In this document: one piece after another, positions 8,742 to 17,099 of the stretch
How positions within the stretch are numbered: position 1 is the first letter of the stretch
Layout: each line of letters begins with the position of its first letter
Assembly (NCBI GenBank): GCA_003149565.1
Contig: QCWH01000033.1
Coordinates: 1 to 34,592 of the forward strand
Source of the DNA: Marivita sp. XM-24bin2
Lineage (GTDB): Bacteria > Pseudomonadota > Alphaproteobacteria > Rhodobacterales > Rhodobacteraceae
DNA: 34,592 nucleotides
Direction of reading: 5' to 3'
The notes under the pieces: generated by a model
What the model was told of the DNA's origin: nothing
What the model saw: the letters and a program-made list of their open reading frames with translations, nothing else
Databases searched by the model: none
Made by a program: the position numbers and the translations under genes

Positions 8742-9526
8742 TGAGAGCCTGGTGGAAATCCTATGAGTTGACCGGCAATGACGATGAAGAGAGCCGCGCC
8801 GAGCATTCCGTCAAACCGGTCCAAAAGCCCGCCATGACCTGGGATCAGCTGTGAGCTGTCCTTGACCCCAGCGCGCCGCTTGATCGCACTTTCTGCGATA
8901 TCGCCGATCTGGCTGGCCATGCTGACGGCAATGCTGACACCAATAAGACCGATACCAGCACGTGTCGCACTGGCGAAAAGCAAGGCGACGACAGCCGATC
9001 CCGCCCATCCTGCCACGGTGCCTGACCACGTCTTCTTGGGGCTTACCCGGGGCCACAGTTTTGGGCCGCCAATCAAGCGTCCGGCAAAATATCCTGCGAT
9101 GTCCGTGACCACCACGACCAAAAGCAGCCAAACCATCCATGTCAGGCCAAAATCATCGCGCAATGCCATGAGGCCATATCCGGCCAATAGGATGAATGCC
9201 GTGAAGACCGCATAAGTCACACCACCTCTCTCCATCCGGCCAAGGCCCAGCATTGAAGGCATCAACAGCAGAGGCAAAGCGAAGGAGGCAGGAAGTTCGA
9301 TGGCCGTCATCGAGACAAGAGCAGACACCACGGCAAGGATCATTGGCGACTTGCTGCGCGCGGTGTCGAGCATGGTCACCAGTTCCCACACCATCAATCC
9401 GACGACAATGGCGATCAGTGCGTGAAACCAGAGGCCACCGAGCCATACCCCAAGCGCACCAAGGGCAACCATCGCAACGGCCGAGAACAGCCGTGGTGCA
9501 AGATCATCCCACTTGCCTGTACTCAT
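8738..9526 (-). CDS. cdsA: Phosphatidate cytidylyltransferase CdsA
   Basis: CdsA is a multi-pass inner-membrane enzyme that makes CDP-diacylglycerol from phosphatidate and CTP for phospholipid synthesis. The C-terminal family signature is intact: SAIKRRAGVKDSS, then LIPGHGGLLDRFDG. Hydrophobic helices occupy most of the protein upstream. I chose the ATG at 9526 (MSTGKWDDLAPRLFSA), which overlaps the uppS stop as ATGA and gives 262 residues, normal for the family. A longer frame open to 9652 would add 42 arginine-rich residues that are an out-of-frame reading of uppS. The stop overlaps the dxr start. Confidence 0.95.
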   Translation of the reverse strand: MSTGKWDDLAPRLFSAVAMVALGALGVWLGGLWFHALIAIVVGLMVWELVTMLDTARSKSPMILAVVSALVSMTAIELPASFALPLLLMPSMLGLGRMERGGVTYAVFTAFILLAGYGLMALRDDFGLTWMVWLLLVVVVTDIAGYFAGRLIGGPKLWPRVSPKKTWSGTVAGWAGSAVVALLFASATRAGIGLIGVSIAVSMASQIGDIAESAIKRRAGVKDSSQLIPGHGGLLDRFDGMLGAALFIVIAGQLIGFPPGSQ

Positions 9527-10251
9527 GCCACCACTGCGCCGAAGCGGCGTTCGCGGGTCCCGAACCCGCCAACGACCGCACGGAATTCGTCGGCCGTAAA
9601 ATCGGGCCAGAGCGTATCGATGAATTCGTATTCGGAATACGCCGATTGCCACAGCAAGAAGTTCGAGATTCGCGCTTCTCCACTGGTTCGAATAACAAGA
9701 TCGGGATCGGGCAAAACGCAGGTATCCAAATACTTTGGCAACGTTTCTTCATCCACCGCTTCAGGATCAAGCCGACCGGCAGCAACATCCTGAGCCAATC
9801 GTTTGGTGGCGCGGGCAACCTCGTCGCGACCGCCGTAATTGATTGCAATCGTCAGGTTCACCGACTGGCAATTTGCGGTTAAGGCTTCAAGCTCGTCCAT
9901 CATCGCAACAAGCTTTTTGTCGAGCCTGACACGGTCGCCGATAAAGCGCACACAGACATCGTTCGCCTTGAGCGCCTTCGCCTCGCGGGTGATATAGCGC
10001 CGAAACAAGTTCATGAGCCCGGCCACTTCAGACTGGGTGCGCTTCCAGTTTTCTGTCGAGAACGCGAAGACGGTCAGGTAATCCACACCCAGCTCGGGAC
10101 AGACCTCCACGATATCGCGCACACGGCGCGCGCCCGCCTGATGCCCAAAAAGACGCGGGCGGCCACGCTGGGTGGCCCAACGTCCGTTGCCATCCATGAT
10201 GATCGCCACATGGCGTGGGCCATCATCTTTGTCCTTGGGCGGTTTCGCCAT
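9523..10251 (-). CDS. uppS: Isoprenyl transferase (undecaprenyl pyrophosphate synthase)
   Basis: UppS is a cis-prenyltransferase that condenses isopentenyl pyrophosphate onto farnesyl pyrophosphate to make the C55 carrier for peptidoglycan and O-antigen. The 242-residue protein carries the pyrophosphate/Mg motif IIMDGNGRWA (Asp at residue 20), the FSTENWKR motif, and the C-terminal PDLVIRTSGEARISNFLLWQ segment with its substrate-binding Arg residues. The N-terminal 12 residues are charged and family-variable. It sits between frr (26-base gap) and cdsA (4-base overlap), the standard order in alphaproteobacteria. Confidence 0.97.
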   Translation of the reverse strand: MAKPPKDKDDGPRHVAIIMDGNGRWATQRGRPRLFGHQAGARRVRDIVEVCPELGVDYLTVFAFSTENWKRTQSEVAGLMNLFRRYITREAKALKANDVCVRFIGDRVRLDKKLVAMMDELEALTANCQSVNLTIAINYGGRDEVARATKRLAQDVAAGRLDPEAVDEETLPKYLDTCVLPDPDLVIRTSGEARISNFLLWQSAYSEYEFIDTLWPDFTADEFRAVVGGFGTRERRFGAVVA

Positions 10252-10277
10252 GTCGTGCAGTCCTTTCTGGGAACCCG

Positions 10278-10841
10278 TCAGACCTGCATGATCTCTTCCT
10301 GCTTCGTTTCCAAAGCAGAATCGACCTTCTTGATGTAATCGTCAGTGAGTTCCTGAACCTCGGCCTCCCAGAACTTCTGGTCATCTTCCGACAGACCGTC
10401 GGCCTTGGCCTTCTTGATCTGGTCCATACCGTCACGCCGAATATTCCGGATCGAGACCCGCGCGTGTTCGGCATATTGGCCTGCGACTTTGCCCAGTTCG
10501 CGACGGCGTTCCTCGTTCAGCTCCGGGATCGGCAGCATGATGATCGTGCCGTTCAGCTGCGGATTCATGCCCAGTCCGCTTTCACGGATTGCTTTCTCAA
10601 CCTTGCCAACAAGCCCCTTGTCCCAGACGTTGATGGTCACCATGCGCGGTTCGGGGACGTTGACCGTTCCGACCTGATTGATCGGTGTCATGCTGCCGTA
10701 AGCGTCGACCATCACCGGTTCCAGCATGGACGCACTGGCCCGGCCTGTACGCAAAGAGGCGAATTCTGTCCTCAGGTTCGCCATCGCGCCATCCATGCGG
10801 CGCGTCAGATCGTCGGTATCAAGAATGAAGTCGTCTGCCAT
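10278..10841 (-). CDS. frr: Ribosome recycling factor
   Basis: RRF splits the post-termination ribosome together with EF-G. The 187-residue product (family norm about 185) shows the helical-bundle domain with [20 protein letters not shown] near residues 30-50. Then come the beta domain ([24 protein letters not shown]) and the C-terminal helix ([18 protein letters not shown]). A GAGGG ribosome-binding site precedes the ATG. In the 115-base gap after pyrH, a TATACT sequence at 10906-10901 (minus strand) could be the -10 of a separate frr promoter, but I see no good -35 for it. Confidence 0.97.
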   Translation of the reverse strand: MADDFILDTDDLTRRMDGAMANLRTEFASLRTGRASASMLEPVMVDAYGSMTPINQVGTVNVPEPRMVTINVWDKGLVGKVEKAIRESGLGMNPQLNGTIIMLPIPELNEERRRELGKVAGQYAEHARVSIRNIRRDGMDQIKKAKADGLSEDDQKFWEAEVQELTDDYIKKVDSALETKQEEIMQV

Positions 10842-10956
10842 TTGGCCCTCAAGAGCGGTTTTTGTGCTTTGTTCAAGCTTCTAAGCGACACGTGCCCGAA
10901 AGTATAGCGTCTTGCGACGATCCAAATAAACCGGGTGCCGCATTGTGATGGATTGA

Positions 10957-11721
10957 TCAGGCGGCGTCGCCGTTTCCGGATTTCGAGCCACCGTGCACTT
11001 TTGTATATGTGCCGTCACCGGCGAGAATGCCTCTGAAGCCACCCGGTTCGTCCAGCGAAAACACGATAATCGGAAGGCTGTTGTCCCGCGCCAGAGCGAT
11101 TGCCGAGGCATCCATTACTTTGAGGTTCTTCTGCAGGACCTCATCATAGGTAACGGTGTCATACCGCTTGGCATCAGAATGCGAGCGTGGATCTTTATCG
11201 TAAATTCCATCGACACCGTTCTTGCCCATCAGGATCGCCTCACAGTTCATTTCGTTGGCGCGCAGGGCAGCTGCTGTGTCGGTCGTGAAATACGGGTTGC
11301 CCGTACCGCCAGCGAAGACACAAACGCGCTTCTTTTCAAGGTGACGAACGGCGCGGCGACGGATGTATGGCTCTGCCACTTCGTCCATGCGGATCGCTGA
11401 AATGACTCGGGTAAAGACGCCCTGCTCTTCCAATGCGGATTGCATCGCAAGCGCGTTCATCACAGTGGCAAGCATGCCCATATAATCGGCCGTCGTACGC
11501 TCCATGCCCTGCGCGCTGCCTTGCAAACCTCGGAAAACGTTGCCGCCACCAATCACCATGCATATCTCAACGCCGAGATCGTGTACGGATTTGACCTCTT
11601 GCGCGATGCGTTGAACGGTTGGCGGGTGCAATCCGAAGCCCTGATCCCCCATCAGCGCCTCGCCCGATATCTTGAGCATCACGCGTTTGTATTTGGGTTG
11701 AGGGGTTTGGGTGTCCGCCAT
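10957..11721 (-). CDS. pyrH: UMP kinase
   Basis: PyrH phosphorylates UMP to UDP in pyrimidine synthesis; it belongs to the amino acid kinase fold. The 254-residue protein has the N-terminal [12 protein letters not shown] phosphate loop, [10 protein letters not shown], the UMP-binding [16 protein letters not shown] helix, and [20 protein letters not shown]. The C-terminal 15 residues are a short polar tail. It heads the frr-uppS-cdsA-dxr-rseP run and is divergent from miaA across 129 bases, which must contain both promoters; I could not identify either convincingly. Confidence 0.97.
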   Translation of the reverse strand: MADTQTPQPKYKRVMLKISGEALMGDQGFGLHPPTVQRIAQEVKSVHDLGVEICMVIGGGNVFRGLQGSAQGMERTTADYMGMLATVMNALAMQSALEEQGVFTRVISAIRMDEVAEPYIRRRAVRHLEKKRVCVFAGGTGNPYFTTDTAAALRANEMNCEAILMGKNGVDGIYDKDPRSHSDAKRYDTVTYDEVLQKNLKVMDASAIALARDNSLPIIVFSLDEPGGFRGILAGDGTYTKVHGGSKSGNGDAA

Positions 11722-11850
11722 GTTGCGCTCCGTTTGAACGAGAGTCTAAAGTCGCGTGCAAACTGTCGGAAAACCGTCCTAGGGGCAAGGCGAAGTCGTC
11801 ATGTCCAAGGCCAAGCTGTACTGCAACACATGATTTGAGAGGCTAGAGGT

Positions 11851-12747
11851 TTGGCAGAACGCTTTTCAGATCTCATTTCAACCATTTCCCCAGAGCGGCC
11901 GGTCTTGATCGCAGGCCCGACTGCCAGCGGGAAATCCGAGTTGGCTTTGCGAATTGCAGAGTCCCAAGGCGGAACAGTGATCAATGCCGATGCAATCCAG
12001 GTCTATGCCAATTGGCGTGTCCTGACCGCTCGCCCGTCAGAAACCGATGAAACCCGCGCCCCACATGCGCTGTACGGTCATATTCCGGGCGACCTAGCCT
12101 ATTCTGTCGGCGACTGGCTGCGCGATTTGGAGCCATACCTTACGGGTGGGCAAAGACCCATTATCGTTGGCGGCACGGGTTTGTATTTCACCGCCCTGAC
12201 CGAAGGATTGGCAGAAATCCCGCCAACACCTGTTGCCATAAGACAGACAGCAATGGCCCGCATTGAACGCGAAGGCCACGAAGCCTTGGTCGCTGAGTTG
12301 GACATCGAAACACGAAACCGGATCGACACCGCCAACCCGATGCGGGTGCAACGCGCCTGGGAGGTGTTGCAAAACACAGGCAAAGGTCTCGCGCGCTGGC
12401 AGTCAACAACTGCCCCACCCCACCTGCCCTTGACCAATGTTGCCCCATTTGTCGTGAACGCGCCGAAGGATTGGCTGACACCGCGGATCGAGGCGAGATT
12501 CGACAAGATGCTGGAAATTGGCGCATTGGAGGAAGCCAAGGCCAACAGGCCCACTTGGTCGCCCGATCTCCCATCCTCGAAGGCCATTGGTGCAGCCGAG
12601 TTGATGGCCGTAATCGACGGAAACATGACGCTTGAAGAGGCGCGCGACCGTTCGACAATCCTCACTCGTCAGTTTGCCAAGCGACAGCGCACGTGGTTCC
12701 GCGCCAGAATGAAGGCTTGGCAAGAGCTTGACGCAACGGAACTTTGA
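11851..12747 (+). CDS. miaA: tRNA dimethylallyltransferase MiaA
   Basis: MiaA adds a dimethylallyl group to A37 of tRNAs that read UNN codons, using dimethylallyl pyrophosphate, a product of the pathway that dxr (nearby) feeds. The 298-residue protein has the P-loop GPTASGKS at residues 22-29, the INADAIQVY substrate-tRNA motif at about 49-57, and IIVGGTGLYFTAL near residue 107. A C-terminal ATILTRQFAKRQRTWFR-like stretch (here STILTRQFAKRQRTWF) typical of MiaA is also present. The start is TTG at 11851 with GAGAGG 8 bases upstream; no in-frame ATG exists between there and the P-loop, and the upstream frame is closed by a TGA. Confidence 0.95.
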   Translation: MAERFSDLISTISPERPVLIAGPTASGKSELALRIAESQGGTVINADAIQVYANWRVLTARPSETDETRAPHALYGHIPGDLAYSVGDWLRDLEPYLTGGQRPIIVGGTGLYFTALTEGLAEIPPTPVAIRQTAMARIEREGHEALVAELDIETRNRIDTANPMRVQRAWEVLQNTGKGLARWQSTTAPPHLPLTNVAPFVVNAPKDWLTPRIEARFDKMLEIGALEEAKANRPTWSPDLPSSKAIGAAELMAVIDGNMTLEEARDRSTILTRQFAKRQRTWFRARMKAWQELDATEL

Positions 12748-12953
12748 CAGGTTCGCCTAGATAGGCCTTGGTTGACATTACTATGTCGCTCAAAGACAAA
12801 GATGATGTCGCATTTAGACGTCAAAAGGTCCACTCTGGCAATTGACGATAGAGACACGATCAGGCGCTATGCCGATCACATAACGCAACATGTGCCAACT
12901 CGGCCACCGAAGGCATGTATTGCCCATAATAAACGTGTCACAGGGAGAAACAC

Positions 12954-14624
12954 ATGACGCACACCACTCAGACCACTCGGCTGCACCCGTCGGCCGTGAT
13001 GTACGCCCAAGAATTCAAGGAAGGTCACATGGACCGCCGCGAATTCCTGGCGCGGACCACAGCACTGGGCCTGACAGCATCCGCCGCCTATGCGCTGGGT
13101 GGCCTCTCGCAGCCTGCTCAGGCTGCAGCACACGCCCAGCAGGGTGGAACGATCCGATACCAAATGGAAGTACGCGCACTCAAAGACCCGCGCACCTATG
13201 ACTGGACACAGATCGCGACATTCACCGCGGGCTGGCTCGAATACCTTGTTGAGTACAACAATGACGGCTCCTTTGCCCCGATGCTGCTGGAAAGCTGGGA
13301 AGCCAATGATGACGCTACCGAATACACACTCAAAGTTCGTCAGGGCGTAAAATGGAACAACGGCGACGATTTTACCGCCGAAGACGTGGCCCGCAACATC
13401 ACAGGATGGTGCGATACCGAACTTGAAGGCAACTCGATGGCTGCGCGTATGACATCGTTGGTTGACCCGGATACCGGCAAGGCTGCTGAGGGGGCCATCA
13501 CTGTTGTCGATAGCCATACCGTTCTCCTGAAAACAAATGCGCCTGACATCACGATCATTCCGGGCATGGCTGACTATCCTGCGGCTATCGTGCATTCCAG
13601 CTTTGATCCGAACACCATGCTGGAAAACCCAATCGGCACCGGCTTCATGCTGCCGGAGAGCCACCAGGTTGGCGTCAAAGGCGTGCTTGTCCGCAACGAG
13701 GACTTCGACTGGTGGGGCTACGCGGCCGGCAAAGGCGGCTATATCGACCGGATCGAATTCATCGACTACGGCACTGACCCTGCTGCGTTCCTCGCGGCCT
13801 ACGAGGCTGAAGAGATCGACATGAACTGGGAATCGGTTGGCGAGTTTGTCGACGTATTCGACGCCATCGGGTTGACGCGCTCGGAAATCCCGTCCGGCTT
13901 TACCATCGTCATCCGTCCGAACCAGTTGGCCGAAGATGAAAACGGCAACAAGATCTACGGTGACAAGCGCGTGCGTCAGGCTCTTGCGATGGCCGTGGAC
14001 AACAACGTCTGCCTCGAACTTGGTATGGCCGGATATGGCATCCACGCCGATAACTGCCACGTCGGTCCGATGCACCCGGAACACGACGCCTCGGTGACCC
14101 GTATCCCTTACGATCCGGCAAAGGCAAAGGCGCTGATGGATGAAGCAGGTATGGGTGACTTCGAACACGAAGTGCAGTCCATCGACGACGACTGGCGCCG
14201 GAACACCACGGCAGCGGTTGTTGCCCAACTCAACGATGCTGGCATCAAAGCGCGGCACACGGTTCTGCCGGGGTCGACCTTCTGGAACGACTGGACGAAA
14301 TATCCGTTCTCGTCGACCAACTGGAACCACCGTCCGCTCGGCACACAGGTTCTGGGTCTCGCCTACAAGTCCGGCGTTGCGTGGAACGAAGCAGGGTTTG
14401 CAAACGAGGAATTCGATGCGCTGCTGGCCGAAGCGAATTCATTGGCAGATGTGGACGCGCGTCGCGAAGTCATGGCCAAGCTTCAGGCGATCATGATTGA
14501 TGAAGGTGTGACCATCCAGCCTTACTGGCGGACCGCGATGCGTCACCACCGTGACAACCTCGTGGGCGTTGAAAAGCACATTGCGGATCTTCCGCAGCTT
14601 TACAAGTTCGGCATCAAGGCCTGA
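12954..14624 (+). CDS. ABC transporter substrate-binding protein, family 5 (peptide/oligopeptide type), Tat-exported
   Basis: This is the periplasmic binding protein of the importer encoded by the following genes. The 556-residue product has a twin-arginine signal ([13 protein letters not shown], hydrophobic stretch, Ala-rich cleavage region near QPAQAAA) that begins only at residue 27, after a 25-residue polar leader. The mature part is a family 5 solute-binding fold: [20 protein letters not shown] followed by [15 protein letters not shown] is its classic N-lobe motif, and [12 protein letters not shown] the second. The start at 12954 has AGGGAG upstream; a second possible start at 13029 (MDRREFL) is preceded by AAGGAAGG. 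I keep the first because related proteins, as I recall them, share the leader. The substrate cannot be read from the sequence. Confidence 0.9.
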   Translation: MTHTTQTTRLHPSAVMYAQEFKEGHMDRREFLARTTALGLTASAAYALGGLSQPAQAAAHAQQGGTIRYQMEVRALKDPRTYDWTQIATFTAGWLEYLVEYNNDGSFAPMLLESWEANDDATEYTLKVRQGVKWNNGDDFTAEDVARNITGWCDTELEGNSMAARMTSLVDPDTGKAAEGAITVVDSHTVLLKTNAPDITIIPGMADYPAAIVHSSFDPNTMLENPIGTGFMLPESHQVGVKGVLVRNEDFDWWGYAAGKGGYIDRIEFIDYGTDPAAFLAAYEAEEIDMNWESVGEFVDVFDAIGLTRSEIPSGFTIVIRPNQLAEDENGNKIYGDKRVRQALAMAVDNNVCLELGMAGYGIHADNCHVGPMHPEHDASVTRIPYDPAKAKALMDEAGMGDFEHEVQSIDDDWRRNTTAAVVAQLNDAGIKARHTVLPGSTFWNDWTKYPFSSTNWNHRPLGTQVLGLAYKSGVAWNEAGFANEEFDALLAEANSLADVDARREVMAKLQAIMIDEGVTIQPYWRTAMRHHRDNLVGVEKHIADLPQLYKFGIKA

Positions 14625-14633
14625 TAAAATCGC

Positions 14634-14664
14634 AAACCGCGCCCTTCGGGGCGCGGTTTTTTTT
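14634..14664 (+). terminator. Strong Rho-independent terminator after the binding-protein gene
   Basis: AAACCGCGCCC (14634-14644), loop TTCG, GGGCGCGGTTT (14649-14659): an 11-bp perfect stem with a TTCG tetraloop, running into a T tract (14657-14664). It starts 10 bases past the stop codon. Because the permease genes follow on the same strand without another obvious promoter, it probably acts as an attenuator that keeps binding-protein mRNA in excess. Confidence 0.9.
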
Positions 14665-14680
14665 GCCCGACCAAGGCAAG

Positions 14681-14702
14681 AAACAAAAACAAAAACAAAA
14701 AC
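14681..14702. repeat. Short tandem repeat of AAAAAC (about 3.7 copies)
   Basis: Between the terminator and the first permease gene, the plus strand reads AAAC followed by three AAAAAC units. Such a simple A-rich tract stands out against the GC-rich neighbourhood. It ends about 40 bases before the permease start codon and would lie in its leader RNA. Confidence 0.8.
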
Positions 14703-14743
14703 CGAGTGTAGATGCTCAAGTGCATCTGCCAACAGGGTGCATC

Positions 14744-15790
14744 ATGGGACTTTTCATTCTAAGGCGTGTCGGCGTTATGATCCTCACGGGTCTGTGCCTG
14801 ACATTCCTCGTCTTTAGCTTAACCAATCTCTATCCAAACCTGGAAAAGCTCGCGAAAACGCAGGGCAACTTCCGGATGAGCGACGCCGAAGTCACAAGCT
14901 ACCTCGAACGTAACGGTTATCTTCAACCGATGATCGTGAAATACGGGGAATGGTTGGGCGTTGTGCCGTCCTATCGGCACGAGAACTCGGACGGGACGAT
15001 CCAGGGTCGATGCATCCAACCGGGTCAAGCGCCGGAAGACGCACCTCATTTCTGCGGCGTCCTGCAAGGCTATTGGGGTTTTTCGACAGTCTTCAAGGAT
15101 GAAGTCGGCAGCATCATTGCCACGCGTCTCGGCCTGACAGGCAAGCTGATGCTTTGGGTCATGCTGCTCATGGTGCCGTCCGCACTGATACTGGGGGTTC
15201 TCTCGGGTATGCGAGAAGGGTCCAAAATGGACCGCACCCTGTCCACGATTTCGATCACCACAACAGCGACACCGGAATATGTCTCGGGCGTCATCCTGAT
15301 TGCTGTCTTCGCCTCCTCGACGGTTGGGCTCAAGTGGTTCAAAGGCACCGCCACAAGCGCGATGGAAAGCGCGAATTTCGAGAATTTCTTTCTGCCGGTC
15401 CTCACCATCTCGCTTTATGGCATGGGCTACATCGCGCGTATGACGCGGGCGTCGATGGCCGAAGTTATGACGGCGCAGTATATCCGAACAGCACGCCTGA
15501 AAGGCGTCAGCTTTGGCAACATCGTTGTCAAACACGCCCTTCGCAACGCGCTCATCGCACCCTTCACCGTCATCATGCTGCAGTTCCCGTGGCTGCTGAA
15601 TGGTGTGGTCATCGTAGAGACGCTGTTCAACTACAAAGGCTTCGGTTGGACGCTTGTGCAAGCTGCCAGCAACAATGACATCGAATTGTTGCTCGGCGTG
15701 TCTGTCGTGTCTGTTTTTGTGGTGCTGGTCACTCAGCTGATTTCGGATATCGGCTATGTCTATCTTAACCCACGCATCAGCGTGTCCTGA
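14744..15790 (+). CDS. ABC transporter permease, DppB/OppB type
   Basis: This is one half of the inner-membrane channel of the importer. The 348-residue protein has a first transmembrane helix (residues about 9-28) and an extended periplasmic loop (about 30-125) that is larger than usual and holds two cysteines (Cys90 and Cys104). The binding-protein-dependent permease domain follows, with five further helices. The cytoplasmic coupling helix is visible as YIRTARLKGVSFGNIVVKHALRNAL, the EAA-like motif. I chose the ATG at 14744 (MGLFILRRVG) with AGGGTG upstream; the longer open frame begins inside the terminator T tract with a lysine/glutamine stretch and cannot be the true start. The second permease follows after 17 bases. 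Confidence 0.92.
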   Translation: MGLFILRRVGVMILTGLCLTFLVFSLTNLYPNLEKLAKTQGNFRMSDAEVTSYLERNGYLQPMIVKYGEWLGVVPSYRHENSDGTIQGRCIQPGQAPEDAPHFCGVLQGYWGFSTVFKDEVGSIIATRLGLTGKLMLWVMLLMVPSALILGVLSGMREGSKMDRTLSTISITTTATPEYVSGVILIAVFASSTVGLKWFKGTATSAMESANFENFFLPVLTISLYGMGYIARMTRASMAEVMTAQYIRTARLKGVSFGNIVVKHALRNALIAPFTVIMLQFPWLLNGVVIVETLFNYKGFGWTLVQAASNNDIELLLGVSVVSVFVVLVTQLISDIGYVYLNPRISVS

Positions 15791-15807
15791 GCGGAAGGAG
15801 AAGTCTT

Positions 15808-17001
15808 ATGGAACCGCTCAGCTGGTTTGAAATCATCACCCGGGTTCTCCTGCAGTTCATGCCTGTCTGGATTTCCCTGATTGCCTTGTTCACCTTGTCC
15901 ATCGTCTACAAGCGACGGCTTGGCTTGTATGGAAAACTCTTTGACTCCACCATCGGAATGATCGGCTTTGCGCTTGTCATGTTCTGGGTGTTCACCGGGA
16001 TATTCGGCGCACTCGATATGATCATCACACACGATCCGCTGTCCCAATTGTCCGGCATGAAAAACAAGCTCCCGGGGACGCCACTCCCGCGTCCGGATGA
16101 AGGACAATACCCATACTATCTGTTTGGCGGCGACAACCTCGCCCGTGATGTCTTCAGCCGAATGGTCAAAGGCGCTTGGATTGTGGTTCAAATCGCCCCA
16201 TTGGCCACCCTGTTCGCCTTTATGGTCGGCATCACGCTCGGTCTGCCCGCCGGTTATTATGGCGGGCGTCTGGACACTCTGCTCAGCTTCTTTGCAAACC
16301 TGATCCTCGCCTTCCCGGTTATCCTGCTTTTCTATCTTCTGGTGACTCCAGAGATCGTTGAGACCGGCATTCCAAGCTATATGGCGACGGTGCTCTTTGT
16401 GTTCCCGCTGATCTTTGTGGGCGTTCTTCTGAACTCGCGCTACAAAACGCAGCCGAAGGTGCGGACGCCGCTTTTGTTTGCCGTTCTGGGCATTCTCGGG
16501 TGGCTTTATCTATCGCTGATCTCCGAGGCTGGCTCAAAAGTGTCGGTGCTGCCCGGCTTCCTCGATTTGTTTGATATCCCGGCAGGCATCCTTGTCGTGT
16601 TTGTCTCGGTGGTTTTCGTGAACTCGCCGACGGTGTTCCGCATCGTTCGCGGCCTCGCCATGGACATCAAAACCCGTGATTACGTGGCGGCGGCACAAAC
16701 CCGTGGTGAGGGGCCGTGGTACATCATGCTGTGGGAGATCCTGCCCAATGCGCGCGGCCCGCTGATCGTCGATTTCTGTCTGCGTATTGGCTACACCACC
16801 ATCCTGCTCGGCACTCTGGGCTTCTTTGGGCTTGGCCTGTCCCCGGAAAGCCCGGACTGGGGCACCACCATCAATGATGGACGCCGCCTGCTGCAAATTT
16901 ATCTGCACCCGGCCATCGTACCGGCTGTGGCTTTGCTCAGTATGGTGCTGGGACTCAACTTGCTGGCAGACGGTCTGCGGGAAGAAAGCTTGCGCGATTG
17001 A
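15808..17001 (+). CDS. ABC transporter permease, DppC/OppC type, enlarged
   Basis: This is the second channel subunit. The EAA-like coupling motif reads DYVAAAQTRGEGPWYIMLWE then ILPNARGPL (residues about 291-318), and LGFFGLGLSPESPDWGTTI is the usual DppC C-terminal signature. At 397 residues it is about 100 longer than a typical DppC. There is an extra hydrophobic helix at the N-terminus (about 12-33) before the usual first helix (about 50-72). A further segment of about 55 residues (about 205-260) with another hydrophobic stretch (LLFAVLGILGWLYLSLI) lies ahead of the EAA loop. The ATG has GAAGGAG upstream. Its partners are the genes on either side. Confidence 0.92.
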   Translation: MEPLSWFEIITRVLLQFMPVWISLIALFTLSIVYKRRLGLYGKLFDSTIGMIGFALVMFWVFTGIFGALDMIITHDPLSQLSGMKNKLPGTPLPRPDEGQYPYYLFGGDNLARDVFSRMVKGAWIVVQIAPLATLFAFMVGITLGLPAGYYGGRLDTLLSFFANLILAFPVILLFYLLVTPEIVETGIPSYMATVLFVFPLIFVGVLLNSRYKTQPKVRTPLLFAVLGILGWLYLSLISEAGSKVSVLPGFLDLFDIPAGILVVFVSVVFVNSPTVFRIVRGLAMDIKTRDYVAAAQTRGEGPWYIMLWEILPNARGPLIVDFCLRIGYTTILLGTLGFFGLGLSPESPDWGTTINDGRRLLQIYLHPAIVPAVALLSMVLGLNLLADGLREESLRD

Positions 17002-17012
17002 TGAGATGAGGA

Positions 17013-17046
17013 TTGGGGGCTCTGCCCCCAAACCCCCGAAATATTT
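17013..17046. repeat. GC-rich palindromic intergenic repeat, copy 1 (REP-like)
   Basis: The core TTGGGGGC-TCT-GCCCCCAA is a perfect 8-bp hairpin, followed by ACCCCCGAAATATTT. The same 34-base unit recurs at 26973-27006 with 3 mismatches, in the same orientation. I associate such elements with Rhodobacterales intergenic regions. Here it sits inside the transporter operon, between the second permease and the ATPase gene. Confidence 0.8.
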
Positions 17047-17099
17047 ATGAACCAGAGAAGCAGGGGACCTGCCCTGCCACCCCCAGCGGGAGAGATACG

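Noticed and set aside
12748-12953. Possible promoters (TTGACA at 12744 and 12772) upstream of the binding-protein gene
   Set aside because: Neither has a convincing -10 hexamer at 16-18 bases, so I do not call a promoter, though one must exist in this gap.
12876-14330. Minus-strand open frame of 484 codons opposite the binding-protein gene
   Set aside because: No recognisable motif or ribosome-binding site, and the plus-strand gene has a Tat signal, family motifs and operon context.
14663-14743. Upstream extension of the first permease from a TTG in the terminator T tract
   Set aside because: The extra residues come from the terminator tail and the AAAAAC repeat (Lys/Gln run); the ATG at 14744 starts right before the first membrane helix.
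17013-17099. Upstream extension of the ATPase gene starting at TTG in the palindromic repeat
   Set aside because: The added 29 residues are a translation of the repeat element; the ATG at 17100 has a good ribosome-binding site and gives the normal N-terminus.
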